Origin: Circinella umbellata | Lineage: Eukaryota > Mucoromycota > Mucoromycetes > Mucorales > Lichtheimiaceae | Assembly: GCA_025093555.1 (NCBI GenBank) | Contig: JAIWNF010000015.1 | Location: 782,437 to 846,436 of the forward strand | Length of the DNA: 64,000 nucleotides | Direction of reading: 5' to 3' | Part shown: in pieces, positions 1-10,790 of the stretch | Layout: each line of letters starts with the position of its first letter | Position numbering within the stretch: the stretch's first letter is position 1 | Made by a program: the position numbers and the translations under genes | The notes under the pieces: generated by a model | Told to the model about the DNA's origin: nothing | What the model saw: the letters and a program-made list of their open reading frames with translations, nothing else | The model's database searches: none

Positions 1-600
1 TCAGTGGGATATATTGATATGTGTATACGTAAGATTTATATTTGTCATGGCCGTGTGAATTATGAATATAAGATTAATGAATATAAGATTAGACTTTGAG
101 CGGTTGACGATATGATATATCTACGCAGCTGTAACCTTATATCATTATAGAAGACGGATGTTACCGACTAGGTAATATTGGCTAAAAGAACTTAAGTAGT
201 AAACTTGAGTTGTACAAGTCTCAGCAGCATAAAAAGCTAGCTGAGCTTGATAAATAAAAAATAACTTCTTTTTCACTCTTTCCTCACTTTTTCGATTTCT
301 CTTTACTGTATCAATCTTGAACTAAAGGAAATTCCATTATAGACTTGGTCTTAGTCTATAACAACGGACTTCTGTGTTCTTATAAATCATGGTCCAAATA
401 GGGAAATACACGAAATGTCAGCAAAGCATAATTAAAGATACGCTATACTTTAATAATTAAAATGACAAATAATTATCTTTATGAATAATATGTGTTGGAT
501 ACAACAAGAGTGACGAAGAAATTGACAAGTTTAAGAATAGAAATAACAACTGTTTTATTTTATTTAAAAGAATATTTTGTATCCAAATTCAAAACAAGGA
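1..600. other. AT-rich stretch, no gene seen
   Basis: No open frame with recognisable content was found on either strand. The stretch is AT-rich and leads directly into the decayed gypsy integrase that follows, so it may be the upstream part of that element, but nothing in it shows this. Confidence 0.4.
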
Positions 601-1440
601 GCAACCAGTACCAGTAATACCAAAATCATTGCGTTTCAAATTTTTACTATCAATCCATGCTCACCCCACTTCTGGACATTTTGGAAGAGATCGAACCTTA
701 GATATAGCAAGAAACCCGGCATAGTAGCCTAGTTTATCTAATAATGTAACCAATTTTTTACAAGCCTGTCATGGTTGTCAATTACATAAAACACCTACCA
801 AAAATTATGGCAAGATGACCAGCATTCTGATTGTCAGTGAACCTGGGGCAATATGGGCTGCAGATATCACTGTATTACCAACATCAATAGAGGTAATCGA
901 TACCTGTTAGTATTCATTGAATATTTAACCAAATGGTATGTCACTGCAGCACTGCCCGGCTTTGATACAAACTTGGTTGCCAACGTTTTGCTATACAAGA
1001 TTGTAACAAAATATTCAATTCCCAAGAAACTGACTACTGATAATGGTACAAACTTTATTTCAGAAGCCATAAATCTAGGTTGTCAGCAGTTAGGTATATC
1101 AAGATCTCTAACTAGTGTGCAATTTCCTCAAATGGAGGGTATGGTTGAAAGAGGCAACAGAAGTTTAAAAACAGCTTTGTCCATTTACTGTGAAAAAACC
1201 CCAGAATTATGGGATTATTATTTACCATTCGTAACTTTTGCCATGAACACTACAAAACATACACTAACACAAAAATCACCCTTTGAAGTTATGTTTGGAA
1301 GAAGACCAATTTTACCTCAGAGCATGCCCAATGGACTCCCAAATGTTTTGCTAGATATAAACCGAGAATCAGTGCAATTGTGCAAATCACCCAATGGACT
1401 TCCCAAATTTAAATTTTTTATTTTAAAATTCAATCAGTAA
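601..1440 (+). pseudogene. Ty3/gypsy-type integrase fragment, frameshifted
   Basis: Relic of a retroelement integrase. An H2C2-type zinc-binding region can be read first (HAHPTSGHFGRD, later CHGCQ), interrupted by adjacent stop codons near 722. The catalytic core follows: the first Asp lies in WAADIT just before a frameshift near 885-895. The open frame from 853 then carries the second Asp in TTDNGTNF and the Glu in QMEGMVERGN, followed by NTTKHTLTQKSPFEVMFG, typical of gypsy integrases. The C-terminal part ends abruptly and no LTRs, protease or RT lie alongside. It is clearly inactive. The family call is firm, but the lineage is not and it differs from the gypsy elements at 38-57 kb. Confidence 0.8.
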
Positions 1441-1488
1441 AAAAAGAATTTTCTTCTTGTACCTTATTTTTATTTACTATTTTAATAA

Positions 1489-2290
1489 ATGTCTACAACT
1501 CACGAACTTGCACAACGTTTTGCTGATGCTGATTCTGATGAATTGCATTTGATTCAATTGCATCGACGAGTAATTGAAAATTTGAGAAATAGAAATGAAG
1601 AGGAGGGAAATGAAGAGAGGAGGTTCTATCTTTGAACGGAAATATAAGGAAAGAAGTCACGTTTTGGGAGAGACAATGCTTCCCCGTGATTATTTCAACG
1701 ATGGATCTCTTCATGGACCAGAAGTATTTCGTCGTCGTTTCAGAATGTTTTGGCCATTATTTTTGCGAATTGTTAAGGTGATTGGAAACAGTAATGATTT
1801 TTTTCACTCAAAAAAAAATGATGTAGCTGGAAACCTAGATTGTCACCAATTGTGAAGGCGATAGAAGCTATGATGCAACTTGCCTATGGTGTTTCCGTAA
1901 TGCTGTAGATAATTATCTACGCATGGGTACTGAGACTGCCTGGCAATGTCTTAAAAGATTCTGTCAAGCTGTTGTCGATGTGGTTAGTGAGACATATCTT
2001 CATACACCAAACCAAGAAGATATGGCAAGACTCCTTGCACAAGGCGAAGCATGTGGTTTTCCAGGCATGCTGGGGCAGTAGACTGCACCCATTGGGTATG
2101 GAAAAACTGTCCAAAAGCATGACATGGCGTGTATAGAGGCAAAGAAGAATCGGCAACAGTCATCTTCGAAGCTGTTGCCGATTTTGATTTATGGATATGG
2201 GATGCCCATTTTGGACTTCCAGGCAGCCTAAATGATATCAATGTGTTGGATCGCTCTGATCTTAGTTTACATCAAGCAGCAAATAAATAA
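1489..2290 (+). pseudogene. PIF/Harbinger-like transposase remnant
   Basis: Broken transposase of the DDE_Tnp_4/plant-transposon (PIF/Harbinger) type. The N-terminus starts MSTTHELAQRF and shifts frame near 1620 into RKYKERSHVLGETMLPRDYF. Further shifts occur near 1845 and at about 2085. After the last shift the diagnostic core reads VDCTHWVWKNCPKA, a stop, HGVYRGKE, then FEAVADFDLWIWDAHFG and LPGSLNDINVLDRS, a string characteristic of this family. The reading ends at a TAA at 2288 before the C-terminal catalytic region, so the gene is both mutated and truncated. No terminal repeats were recognised. A MADF/Myb-like second gene, usual in Harbinger elements, is not visible. Confidence 0.85.
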
Positions 2291-2737
2291 CGATATGTAT
2301 ACTCTTTTTTTCAAGTAATATTGTCCACGATTATATCAAGTATTATCAAGTAATACAATCAAATTCTATTTCTTTCTTCTTGGAAGCAGTCATAAAAGCT
2401 TTATGCATATATAAAGCTGACCAGTAATAATGATAACATCACTTCTTTTTTTCTTCTGATCTTTTTCATAACCTCGACAAGGTCAGTTTATTTTTTTTAT
2501 TCATAATCAACCTGCAACCTTAAAATCACTATCATTCTGATAAAGCTTTAAAATGGCTAGTTCTTCACTGAAGTATGCAAAGATAAAAAAAATAATACAT
2601 GTTTATGGATGCAAACAGTAAAATAAAACTATATGATAATATAAAAAAAGTATTGTTATTTTGGCGCAAGTGAACTAAATGTATATGTACTTTTTTTGGT
2701 GCTTTATCTTTTATAGGACAATATTTTTTTTCTACAA
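2291..2737. other. intergenic, nothing recognisable
   Basis: AT-rich sequence between the Harbinger relic and the F-box relic. Short T runs and no convincing ORF, RNA gene or terminal repeat were seen. Confidence 0.4.
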
Positions 2738-4603
2738 CAATCCTTTGAATAGATTGCCAAGAGAGTTAAGATCAATTATGATCAGATACTTGACCCCGCT
2801 AGACGTCTTCTTTTGCATGTTGCTGAATCACCACTAGTATAATATAATACCGTTATATGCCAGACGAGTATTCGTGAATTTACGACTGGCTGGAAGTTTC
2901 AACAATTTCAACATGTGGGTACCATTGGACCGCGGTTTACAAGAGGTTAACCCTCACAGAAATGGGTTTTTATGTCGATGCTTAGGTCATCATGTACATC
3001 ATGTCGACCTAAGCTTATTTACTGCTGCTTCTTCAATGTCACCTCACGAAATAAGGGTAATGTTATATGAATGCGGATGTGATAATATTCAGTAACTTTG
3101 TGAGTTAAAAGAAAAGTACAATTATCAAAACGAAAGTGGTGAGTGGTATATGCTGAACAAGGATCGCTTTCTAACACTATGTTTTATTAATGTAATAGGC
3201 ATACTTTCATGCAGTTTAGTCGATTATAAGACTTTTTTGACCAACACTGAATATTTTCACATGACAGTAACAAAGCTGGTAATTACAGGTGCCATTAACA
3301 ATATTCCGCTGTTAGAAACTATTAGTAGCTTTCCAAATCTGACCCATTTCACCATCAAAACCATAAGATCTGCCCTACCAGATATGCTGCCACACAACAA
3401 TCCAATTGTGCATCCCCACCTCTGGGTAATGCCTCAAGAAATGTTTCATAATCTTACGTATTTGTGCTTAGGAGCAAATTACTCCTGGCAGCGTATTTGG
3501 TCTGTCTTGGAAAGATGTCCCTGGATCCAATGTTTTCGCATTGGGATCTTTGAAGAAATGGGCCAGTTGTTCTATCCTTTCCATTCTGCATCCAACCAAC
3601 ATTTTTTATCAAATATACCAACTCGCCGAAATGTCATAAACAATGCCCAGCAACAAAACAGACTACAAGATGTGACACAGGAGCTCGACAACATATTTCA
3701 CCATAACTAACAATTAATGTATTTGGGTATCAACAATGACAATGATGACGAAGCAACTTGGGAAATGTATCAACAGGAAGCAAACAGTATTCCTGAACAG
3801 CGACAACAACAATTTGTACCTGGACTGCGGGTTTTTAATGTAGATCAACTTTTCACAGCCAATCGTGTGGTTCATATGCAGCATGTCAACCAAAACACTT
3901 TGACAAATTTCAGGTGCGCCATGCCACTCACAAATGAAATGTTACTGCAAGATGTGACTTCTGTTCTTTTACAAAATGCAATCAACCTCACGAATCTGAC
4001 AAGTTTCGAGTTAATTAATATCACTTGTTCTTCGGCAGCTATAGTAGAAGCAATAACTTGCTGTCCTCATCTACAAAGCATTATGATTAGGAAAAGTCGC
4101 CAACAACTGGATGGAGCAATTATTCACGAAATGACAACAAGATGGCAGTTACACCACACTACCATTATATATCCTGAAACTCGTGGGATGGATTTTCGTC
4201 CTCTCCATCAATTCTCTTAGCTGCAAGAGAACAAGGTATATTGGAAACATTCAAAGTAAACCGATTCAATCAGAATATTCTGAATCATTTGGTACATATC
4301 CCAATACTATGAAATATTCATCTGATGCAATCCCAACCAAGTCGTCTTATTCATCAATAACTTACACATCTTGTTCAAGGGATGATCAATATTTGACATC
4401 AGGTCCAAGTTTTGGAGCTCCCAGCTTTTGGACGATTTTTCAATCCCGATTTTCTTGCTCAAGTAGGACAATTACCTAACCTTACTGTTCTAGACTTTTG
4501 TGGCAATCATATCCAAAATCTCAATATCTTTAAAAAATTTTATGAAATGCACAAAATCTGTTACTTTTACGAGCGACAAGAAGCAAGAATCAAAGGACTG
4601 TAG
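2738..4603 (+). pseudogene. F-box/leucine-rich-repeat protein pseudogene
   Basis: A single frame runs from about 2738 to 4220 and is broken only by three stops (TAG 2835, TAA 3093, TAA 3708). It begins with an F-box-like segment, NRLPRELRSIMIRYLTPLD followed by VFFCMLLNHH, where the next residue, normally Trp, is the TAG. LRR-like units follow (for example FPNLTHFTIKTIR, MFHNLTYLCLG, LTNLTSFELINIT). After 4220 the frame moves and ends with LPNLTVLDFCGNHIQNL before a stop at 4601. F-box/LRR proteins normally act as substrate receptors of SCF ubiquitin ligases. Here stops at probable Trp and Gln codons indicate decay. Readthrough or assembly error is an unlikely alternative. Confidence 0.65.
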
Positions 4604-4799
4604 ATACGTTTGATACCGTACGGAATGGATATCAACTTGTAAGATGGCCACTTCAAAATATTATTCATGTTGACTTCACCAATAACAGATTAAACTTTTC
4701 ATAATTTTTTTTCCACAATTAACATCCTCTTCTCAATTTATTCGCCTACCTACAAACTAAATAATAAAAAAGATTATCACCACCTTATGGTGCATTTCA

Positions 4800-5149
4800 C
4801 TTGTAATCGCCAATAATAAAAAATATCAAAATTTATAAAATTTTGGATATTTTGACATTTATGAAACTTACAGATTTTGTGAAAACATAAATTTATGACA
4901 TAAAGAAAAAGAAAAACAATTTGTTTTTACTTTTCACTACTACCTAAACTAATTGTAATTGTATATATATATTAAAAAACAAATAAAATCAATGATTTTC
5001 TTGTTTTTAGAATCTTATTCTTTTTTAAAATTTATTCTCTACCCTTTATTTTTATCACATGTAAACTATCATGTGAAATCTAAAAATAAAAAAGAATATT
5101 ATTTTAAGGTTCAATTGAACCATAGAAGTATTAAATATATAACCTTACA
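4800..5149. repeat. truncated palindromic-element fragment cut by the Merlin insertion
   Basis: Contains a stretch (about 4890-5010) matching one arm and the start of the core of the palindromic elements near 61.3-61.9 kb: a TTTATGACATAAAGAAAA arm followed by ATATATTAAAAAACAAAT and ATCAATGATTTTCTTG. The match fades after about 5010 and the sequence ends exactly where the Merlin-like element begins at 5150. The remainder of this repeat was not found on the other side of that element. Confidence 0.55.
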
Positions 5150-7472
5150 GGCTAATGAGCAATATAAGAACCAATCCGTTTCAAAGGGTTCCCATAATTA
5201 GAAATTTGTGTTACACTTACTATATATAGAATCACAGGCGGTCTTTGTAATGTAGTAAAAAACAAAGCTTTCTGATGTTTTATCAATGAGTAATCGCATT
5301 TTGAAAATAGGTACATAGAAATATTATTAGTTTAAAAAATATAAAAAAAAATGGAAAAAAAAATATTATATATAGTATATAGCATATAGTAATACTAAAA
5401 AGGTAGTGGTATCAGGAGAATAAATACTTATATATTGCTAATATATTAAGATATATTTATAGGAAAATAAAAGGTGCCCTATAAATTTATAGGTGTGGGA
5501 AAAATAAATAGAAAGTTACCTATAAAATTATGGGTGTGAGAAAAAAAAGTTTTTATAAAAACTATAAAAGGGCATCATTATTATTACTTTTCTTTATTAC
5601 TTTGTCTATCTACTTTTTCTTATTCTTTCTATTTTACTATGTCTAGTCAACCCTCACTCCCTCCTTACCATGAATTTGGTAAGCTTATTGATACTCTCAC
5701 TAAGGCAATTAAGTAAGTATACAAATATCAAAATATATCTTTTTTAATATATTAATTATTATTATTATTTTTAAAAATTTAGTTTTCTAAAGACAAATGG
5801 TATTCTTAATGAAGAAGTTTTTTGTGACTATAGAAGTCATATGATTTGGACCTGGCCTCCTAGTTGGAAATATCCTAAGTGGTGTTGTGTACATAGTTGG
5901 CGCTGTAAAAGGATTTCTAAGGCAGTAACTACTGGTAGCTACCTCTTTAATCGTAAGGCTAATTTGGAGGCTATTCTATGAGTTTTACATGGTTTTGTTG
6001 CAAGAAACTCATTATATGCTCTATCTATTGGAAATCGATTAGATCGTGATACTATATCTCAAATTATTTTTGACATATATCAAGTGATGAATGATGATAT
6101 TTTGGATGAGGACATTACATTAGGTAAGACTAATATCTTTATTTAATATACTTTTCTAGTAATACTAAAACTATGGTAATTTTTAGGTGGCCCGGATATT
6201 ATAGAAGTCCAAATTGATGAAAGTAAATTTGGAAAACGTAAAAATAATCGAGGCCAAAGGGTAGGAGGTGTATGGGTTTTTGGAATGGTTGAAAAAAAGG
6301 CTAATGGACATGCTGGAAAGGTTTTCATGTCAATTGTTCCTGATCGAAAGGCAGATACCCTCATCCCATTAATTCAACAGTATATTCTTCCTGGTACTCA
6401 GGTTATTTCTGATTGTCATGGCCCCTATATGCAATTATGAAATCTTGGGTTTGACCATACTGCAGCTAATCATTCCATAGGGTTTGCTACTACAAATAAT
6501 AGTATAGGTCATACTTATGGTAATGAATTATGTAATACTAATATGATTGAAGGTAATATTTATTTAATAGCATTAATGACGTCTTTCTACTTTTAAGAAT
6601 ATCATATATACTAATATAGCTTATATTATAGGAATGTGAACTGTAGTTAAACATGCTGTTCTTCATCAACATCGAACTGTTTCTAACTGCCCTTAGAAAC
6701 TATTAGAATTTCTGTGGTGCCGTAAACATTCTAATCATTGGACTAGCCTTTTACAAGGTCTTGCTAGTACGGAATTCTCTACTAGTAATAATGATCATTA
6801 TATAGAAGATATTATTAATAATTTGCCAATAAGGGTTCCAGGCAATTACTTACAGTATGAATATCAAGAGGATAATTAACTTATAGAGTTTGTTGATCTT
6901 CCAGATACATATAGTTCTGATTCTGATTCTTCTACAGAATCAGAATCTGATAATCATAGGTAATAACTAATCATCATTCTATTTGGACTCCTTTATTAAA
7001 TACTAAATTTACTTTATTTATAGTGAGTTTACTCCACCTCCTGCACGGCATTGCCAAACAAATTAAATGGAGCTTTTGTTAAGATTATATGCTATATATA
7101 TTAAGTCTTCTTTTATCTTTATATTTCTTATTATTTTATCTTATCCCTATCTTTATATCATCAAAATAAATTGTTCAATACTTTTATAAAATCATGCCTA
7201 TATTGTATATAGTAGTATAGTATATCTATACATTATCTTGTAGTTTAATATGTTTTTAGTGATTATGCTTTTTTTTTTCTAAAAAATCTAAAAATTAAAA
7301 AATTTGAGGTCTCTAACTTTAAATGCTTCGTTTGCATGCTTCAGTGCATGCTAAGCCACATAATAAACACCATTAGATAGACACGAAGCACTATTATTAC
7401 TATGCCAAATTTAATGTCCGCCGGTAACGTGGTTGTCTTAAAATGGATTGGTTCTTATAACGTACGATAACC
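5150..7472 (+). mobile_element. Merlin/ISXO2-like DNA transposon, copy 1
   Basis: A 2.32 kb unit that recurs in inverted orientation at 13044-15367 and is almost identical throughout. Sequence similarity between the two copies starts at GGCTAATGAGC and stops at GATAACC plus about four bases. The ends form imperfect inverted repeats, the clearest part being TATAAGAACCAATCC about 13 bases in from each end. No target-site duplication is evident. The internal gene is a disabled DDE transposase. Short palindromes such as GCATGCTTCAGTGCATGC lie near the right end. Confidence 0.75.
5639..7066 (+). pseudogene. ISXO2/IS1595-like (Merlin) transposase, four introns, nonsense-mutated
   Basis: Joining five exons across short GT...AG introns (about 5715-5781, 6125-6187, 6555-6632 and 6961-7023) gives a Merlin/ISXO2-like protein starting MSSQPSLPPYHEF. 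It has a Cys/His-rich segment (WKYPKWCCVHSWRCKR) and a DDE core: the first acid in VQIDESKFGKRK, the second in VISDCHGPY, and Glu in NMIEG followed by VVKHAVLHQHR. A Ser/Asp-rich tail ends at TAA 7064. Four stops interrupt it (TGA after LEAIL, TGA after MQL, TGA after IEGM, TAG after NCP), several where the family has Trp. A further TAA follows YQEDN. It is not functional as read under the standard code. Confidence 0.75.
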
Positions 7473-7589
7473 GCTCACTGGGAGGTTCGTTATAGTTTTT
7501 CTCTGATTGTTATTTTAATATAAAAAAATTTATTACTTGATAATTTATGCATTTTTCTATGATATTTTTTTTATGATGTAATAATGTAG

Positions 7590-9649
7590 GAGTGGTGTTC
7601 CAAACAAGAATTTGAAGATGGAAACACCGTCAGTGAAGCCAAACTTGTTGCTTTCTTGAGAGAAGTATCAAGAACTGGCAATATAAAAAACAAGAGATCC
7701 AAATTGCCAGATGGTAAAGCTAAGCGATTGGGAAAAGAATCCTTAGCAGGATATGCCAAGGCCGTTGGAGCGTTACAAACTGTTCAAGCAGCCGTCCTTG
7801 GCAACAAAAATCCAGCAGCTCGTGGTACTCTTGTCAAAAACCTTCTCAGTGACTATGATCGAGAAAATGCAATTAGACGAAGAGTTGAATATGAAGATCG
7901 TGGTACCAATAGTCTCAACGATGGATATACTCTAGATGAATTGAGACTTATTTCTCGATACCAATTCAATCGCAACACAGCACATCATCTACGTAACCGA
8001 TTGGATTTCCTTTTGGGTCATGCTATCCTTGGTCGTGGTGAAACCAAGCGGATGATGCAATTGCCTGATCTGTTTTCTACTGAACTTGCTGATGAAGGTC
8101 CCTCTAAATGTATTTCACTTGTTATAACGATGAATAAGGGTAAAATGAACCAGCATGGGCGTTTAGAATATGGTGCTGCCATACGACACCGCAGTGTAGA
8201 AGTATGCCCATTAGGCGCAATGGCCTTTCATTTCTTTTGCAGGTGGCACATGGAAAATGAACCATTCCCTGAGTTCATGACACGTCAAAATTGGTACGAC
8301 ATCCATGTTCTGAAAGGATCTGATCGTACCAAACCTATAACATATAATACTCAGCGGGATGGGTATATGGAAGCTTTAAATGCTGTTGGTGTTAACTCAA
8401 GCAAAATAACACATATTAATCGAGGAAGTGCTCTTCGTGCGATTGCGGACCAAGACGTTCCTGACAATGAGCAACGGCGGATTGGGAGATGGGGCTCTGA
8501 TAGAATGGTAGGGTGCTACCTGACAAGCTTGCCAAAGCAAGCTATGCGTGCGTTAGGTGGCTTTTACTCGCAAAAAGCTGGTGCTTTCTGGTTGCCACGT
8601 TCAGCAATAGACCCACCACAGGAGTTGCAAAGACTTATTTTTCCCAAGATAGAATATTGGGAAACTATGTTTGAACGTGGTGCCGTACAAAAAGATTTGG
8701 CTGGTCCAAATTTTTTGGTACTTTTGAAGTATTTACGCATTGTCTTCTTGCAGGTAATAACTCTTATATTTTATATACTATACATAATTGTACTATTATC
8801 AATTTATTTTACTAACGACTATTTTCAAATATTAAGGACTCTGTGGTATTGAAGCAGCGGCACCCTACTCATTTTCTGTGGAGTCATGCTATATTTGACA
8901 GCCCATTATACAAGCAATATGAGATTGACCTCTCTTCTCAGCTTGTAAGTGTCAATGAAGCAGAAGAGCCGCTCAATGTGCAGATTGAACGGGTCTTGCC
9001 CCATCTCACCAACGTCCTGCGAGCATCACTCGGAGATATATCGGGTGAGATTGATGGTATTAAAAACACTATCAATAATCTGAATACATCACAGCAAGCA
9101 GGATTTGCAAATGTCATGGATGCTGTAAATGGCGTTTTTTCAAGTCCACTGTACTTATCGCGAACTCCAGCAAATTCCCAAGAACAAGGTATGATCACTA
9201 CAGCAAGAGAGGTACCCTAAGATAGCAGTGACCATACTTTTATACCATCATCATCTATACCATCATCATCTATACCATCATCATCTATACCATCATCATC
9301 TATACCATCATCATCATCATCATCATCATCGCCTCCACAGTACACTTTAAATCGAAAGTTCTGTACAGTTACTGATGTATGGCGTGAATATGACCATGGA
9401 GTTGCAGGGAATCCTTCTGTTCGAAGCCTTGAAGAAAAATATAAGACAAAGTGGAGAAAGAATAGTACGGAGTCAAGGTTCTTTAGCAGAAGAAAGATAA
9501 TTTACGAAGAAGTAAAGAGAATAGCAAATGATCGTCATATCTCTTTTTCTGATGCAGCACAAGCTTTGGAAGATACAAGACGCGATTTAAAAATAAGTAT
9601 AGACAAACTAACCAAAAAAATATCAGAACAACATAAAGAACGACAGTGA
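7590..9649 (+). CDS. Crypton-type tyrosine recombinase with Gcr1-like C-terminal domain
   Basis: Two exons (7590-8753 and 8837-9649) joined across an 83-base intron in phase. Exon 1 begins after an AG with no identified upstream start, so the N-terminus is missing or lies in an unseen exon. The middle shows the tyrosine-recombinase pattern of Cryptons: an Arg region around GRGETKRMMQLPDLF, HINRGSALRAIAD (HxxR), RRIGRWGSDRMVGCYL with the probable nucleophilic Tyr, then LPKQAMRALGGF. After a linker of repeated IPSSS comes YTLNRKFCTVTDVWREYDHG and a basic segment, matching the Gcr1_C DNA-binding domain common in fungal Cryptons, then a short coiled region. One TAA (9218) lies in the linker. It would drop out if a 33-base GT...AG segment (9185-9217 or close) were spliced, but that is unusually short. 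Confidence 0.8.
9239..9330 (+). repeat. in-frame 15-bp tandem repeat then (ATC)n in the recombinase linker
   Basis: Four to five copies of a 15-base unit (TATACCATCATCATC) run into a pure ATC tract. Read in the recombinase frame this encodes repeated IPSSS and then polyserine, so length change keeps the frame. It separates the recombinase from the Gcr1-like domain. Confidence 0.85.
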
Positions 9650-9881
9650 TTTCTTTTTATTATTATTTCAATTGCTCATTTCTCATTACTGTACTTTCAA
9701 TTATTAAGCTCCAATATTTCATTATCCACTCTCCCAATTACTACATATTACTTACATACATACAACTTTACATAGTCCATACAATCGCAGCAAAACAAAT
9801 TTACAAAAAAAAAAAAAAAAACAATTTTACAAAAAAACATAAACACAAACACAAACAAAAACACAAACAAAAAACATTGAG
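9650..9881. repeat. low-complexity A-rich and ACAAAC-type tracts
   Basis: Follows the recombinase stop. Contains a 17-base A run, then CACAAA-type simple repeats. No gene seen. Confidence 0.6.
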
Positions 9882-10353
9882 TGTTACATCTCTTCCTCTC
9901 TTTTCCTCTTTTCCTCTTTTCCTCTTTTCCTCTTTCGCTTTTCCTATTTCTTATATTTTCTTTATCAATATAACAACTTTATTATTATTAAAATACTATT
10001 CTCATTATATTAAATAAACCAGTACCAGAAGTGTTTTTATTTACAAGAAATAATAATTAAGATTACCTTTGTCCATTTTTACTTGAAATTGGATTCGGAT
10101 TAAAAAAAATAGATACTAAAATATCTAGTATAAATAGGATAGTTTCTTCTCTTCCTTGCAAAATAACAATTCTTTCACACTCTTCATTTTATTTGAAATA
10201 AACTCTTTTCCTGGCTACGTACGTACATATTTGACCTATCGAATTTCTTGGAAATAAAACCGCCCTTTATTTCTTTTTCTCTTGGATCTTCAACTCGGAA
10301 TTTATTATAATTTCTTTTTATTCTATTAAAAATGATCCGAACGGGCCGTAACA
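9882..10353 (+). repeat. solo LTR-like repeat, family F, copy 1
   Basis: Shares with 28892-29443 a TATA-like block (AGTATAAATAGGATAG), AATAAACTCTTTTCCTG, AAAACCGCCCTTT and the terminal GATCCGAACGG...CGTAACA. Candidate ends are TGTTAC...GTAACA, an inverted pair typical of LTRs. No target duplication could be confirmed and the left boundary is a guess, because pyrimidine repeats (TCCTCTTTT)n occupy that end. Confidence 0.5.
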
Positions 10354-10790
10354 ACACAACTTCACTATATTCTTTTTATTTAGATATTTGAAAAAAATGA
10401 TATTTTCAGATCTTTGTATCTTTAATCTGCATAAAGCTTTTTTCACTTTATCATCCTCAAGACTTTTAACTTTTTCCTGAATTATGTATTTTACTAAAAA
10501 GTAATAAAAATATTTCATGGTCTATTAAACTGTTCATTCTATACAAACTGCATATAAAATGAAGAGATTTTAATCTGAAAGTTAGATTAAAGAATTTGAT
10601 AGTTTATTCCATACGTAATAATATTCGAAAACTTCCTTCGAAGTGGTTTTAGCTGACATCCGATAGTACCTACGATAGTCCAAATTTTTAAGAAAAGGAG
10701 TAGCTTTGTACACGTGATAAATTATTTTTGATTTGCATGAAACAGCCATCTCAACCAGCAATGAAAATATTTGTTGATGTGGTCTAGCTA
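10354..10790. other. no gene seen
   Basis: AT-rich flank between the LTR-like repeat and the Tc1 element. The final TA (10789-10790) is the left half of the Tc1 target duplication. Confidence 0.4.

Noticed and set aside
5639..7066. Alternative genetic code with TGA read as Trp, to explain TGA codons in the Merlin gene
   Set aside because: TGA is the genuine terminator of the Crypton gene and of gypsy B integrase, and TAG and TAA also occur inside the Merlin gene.
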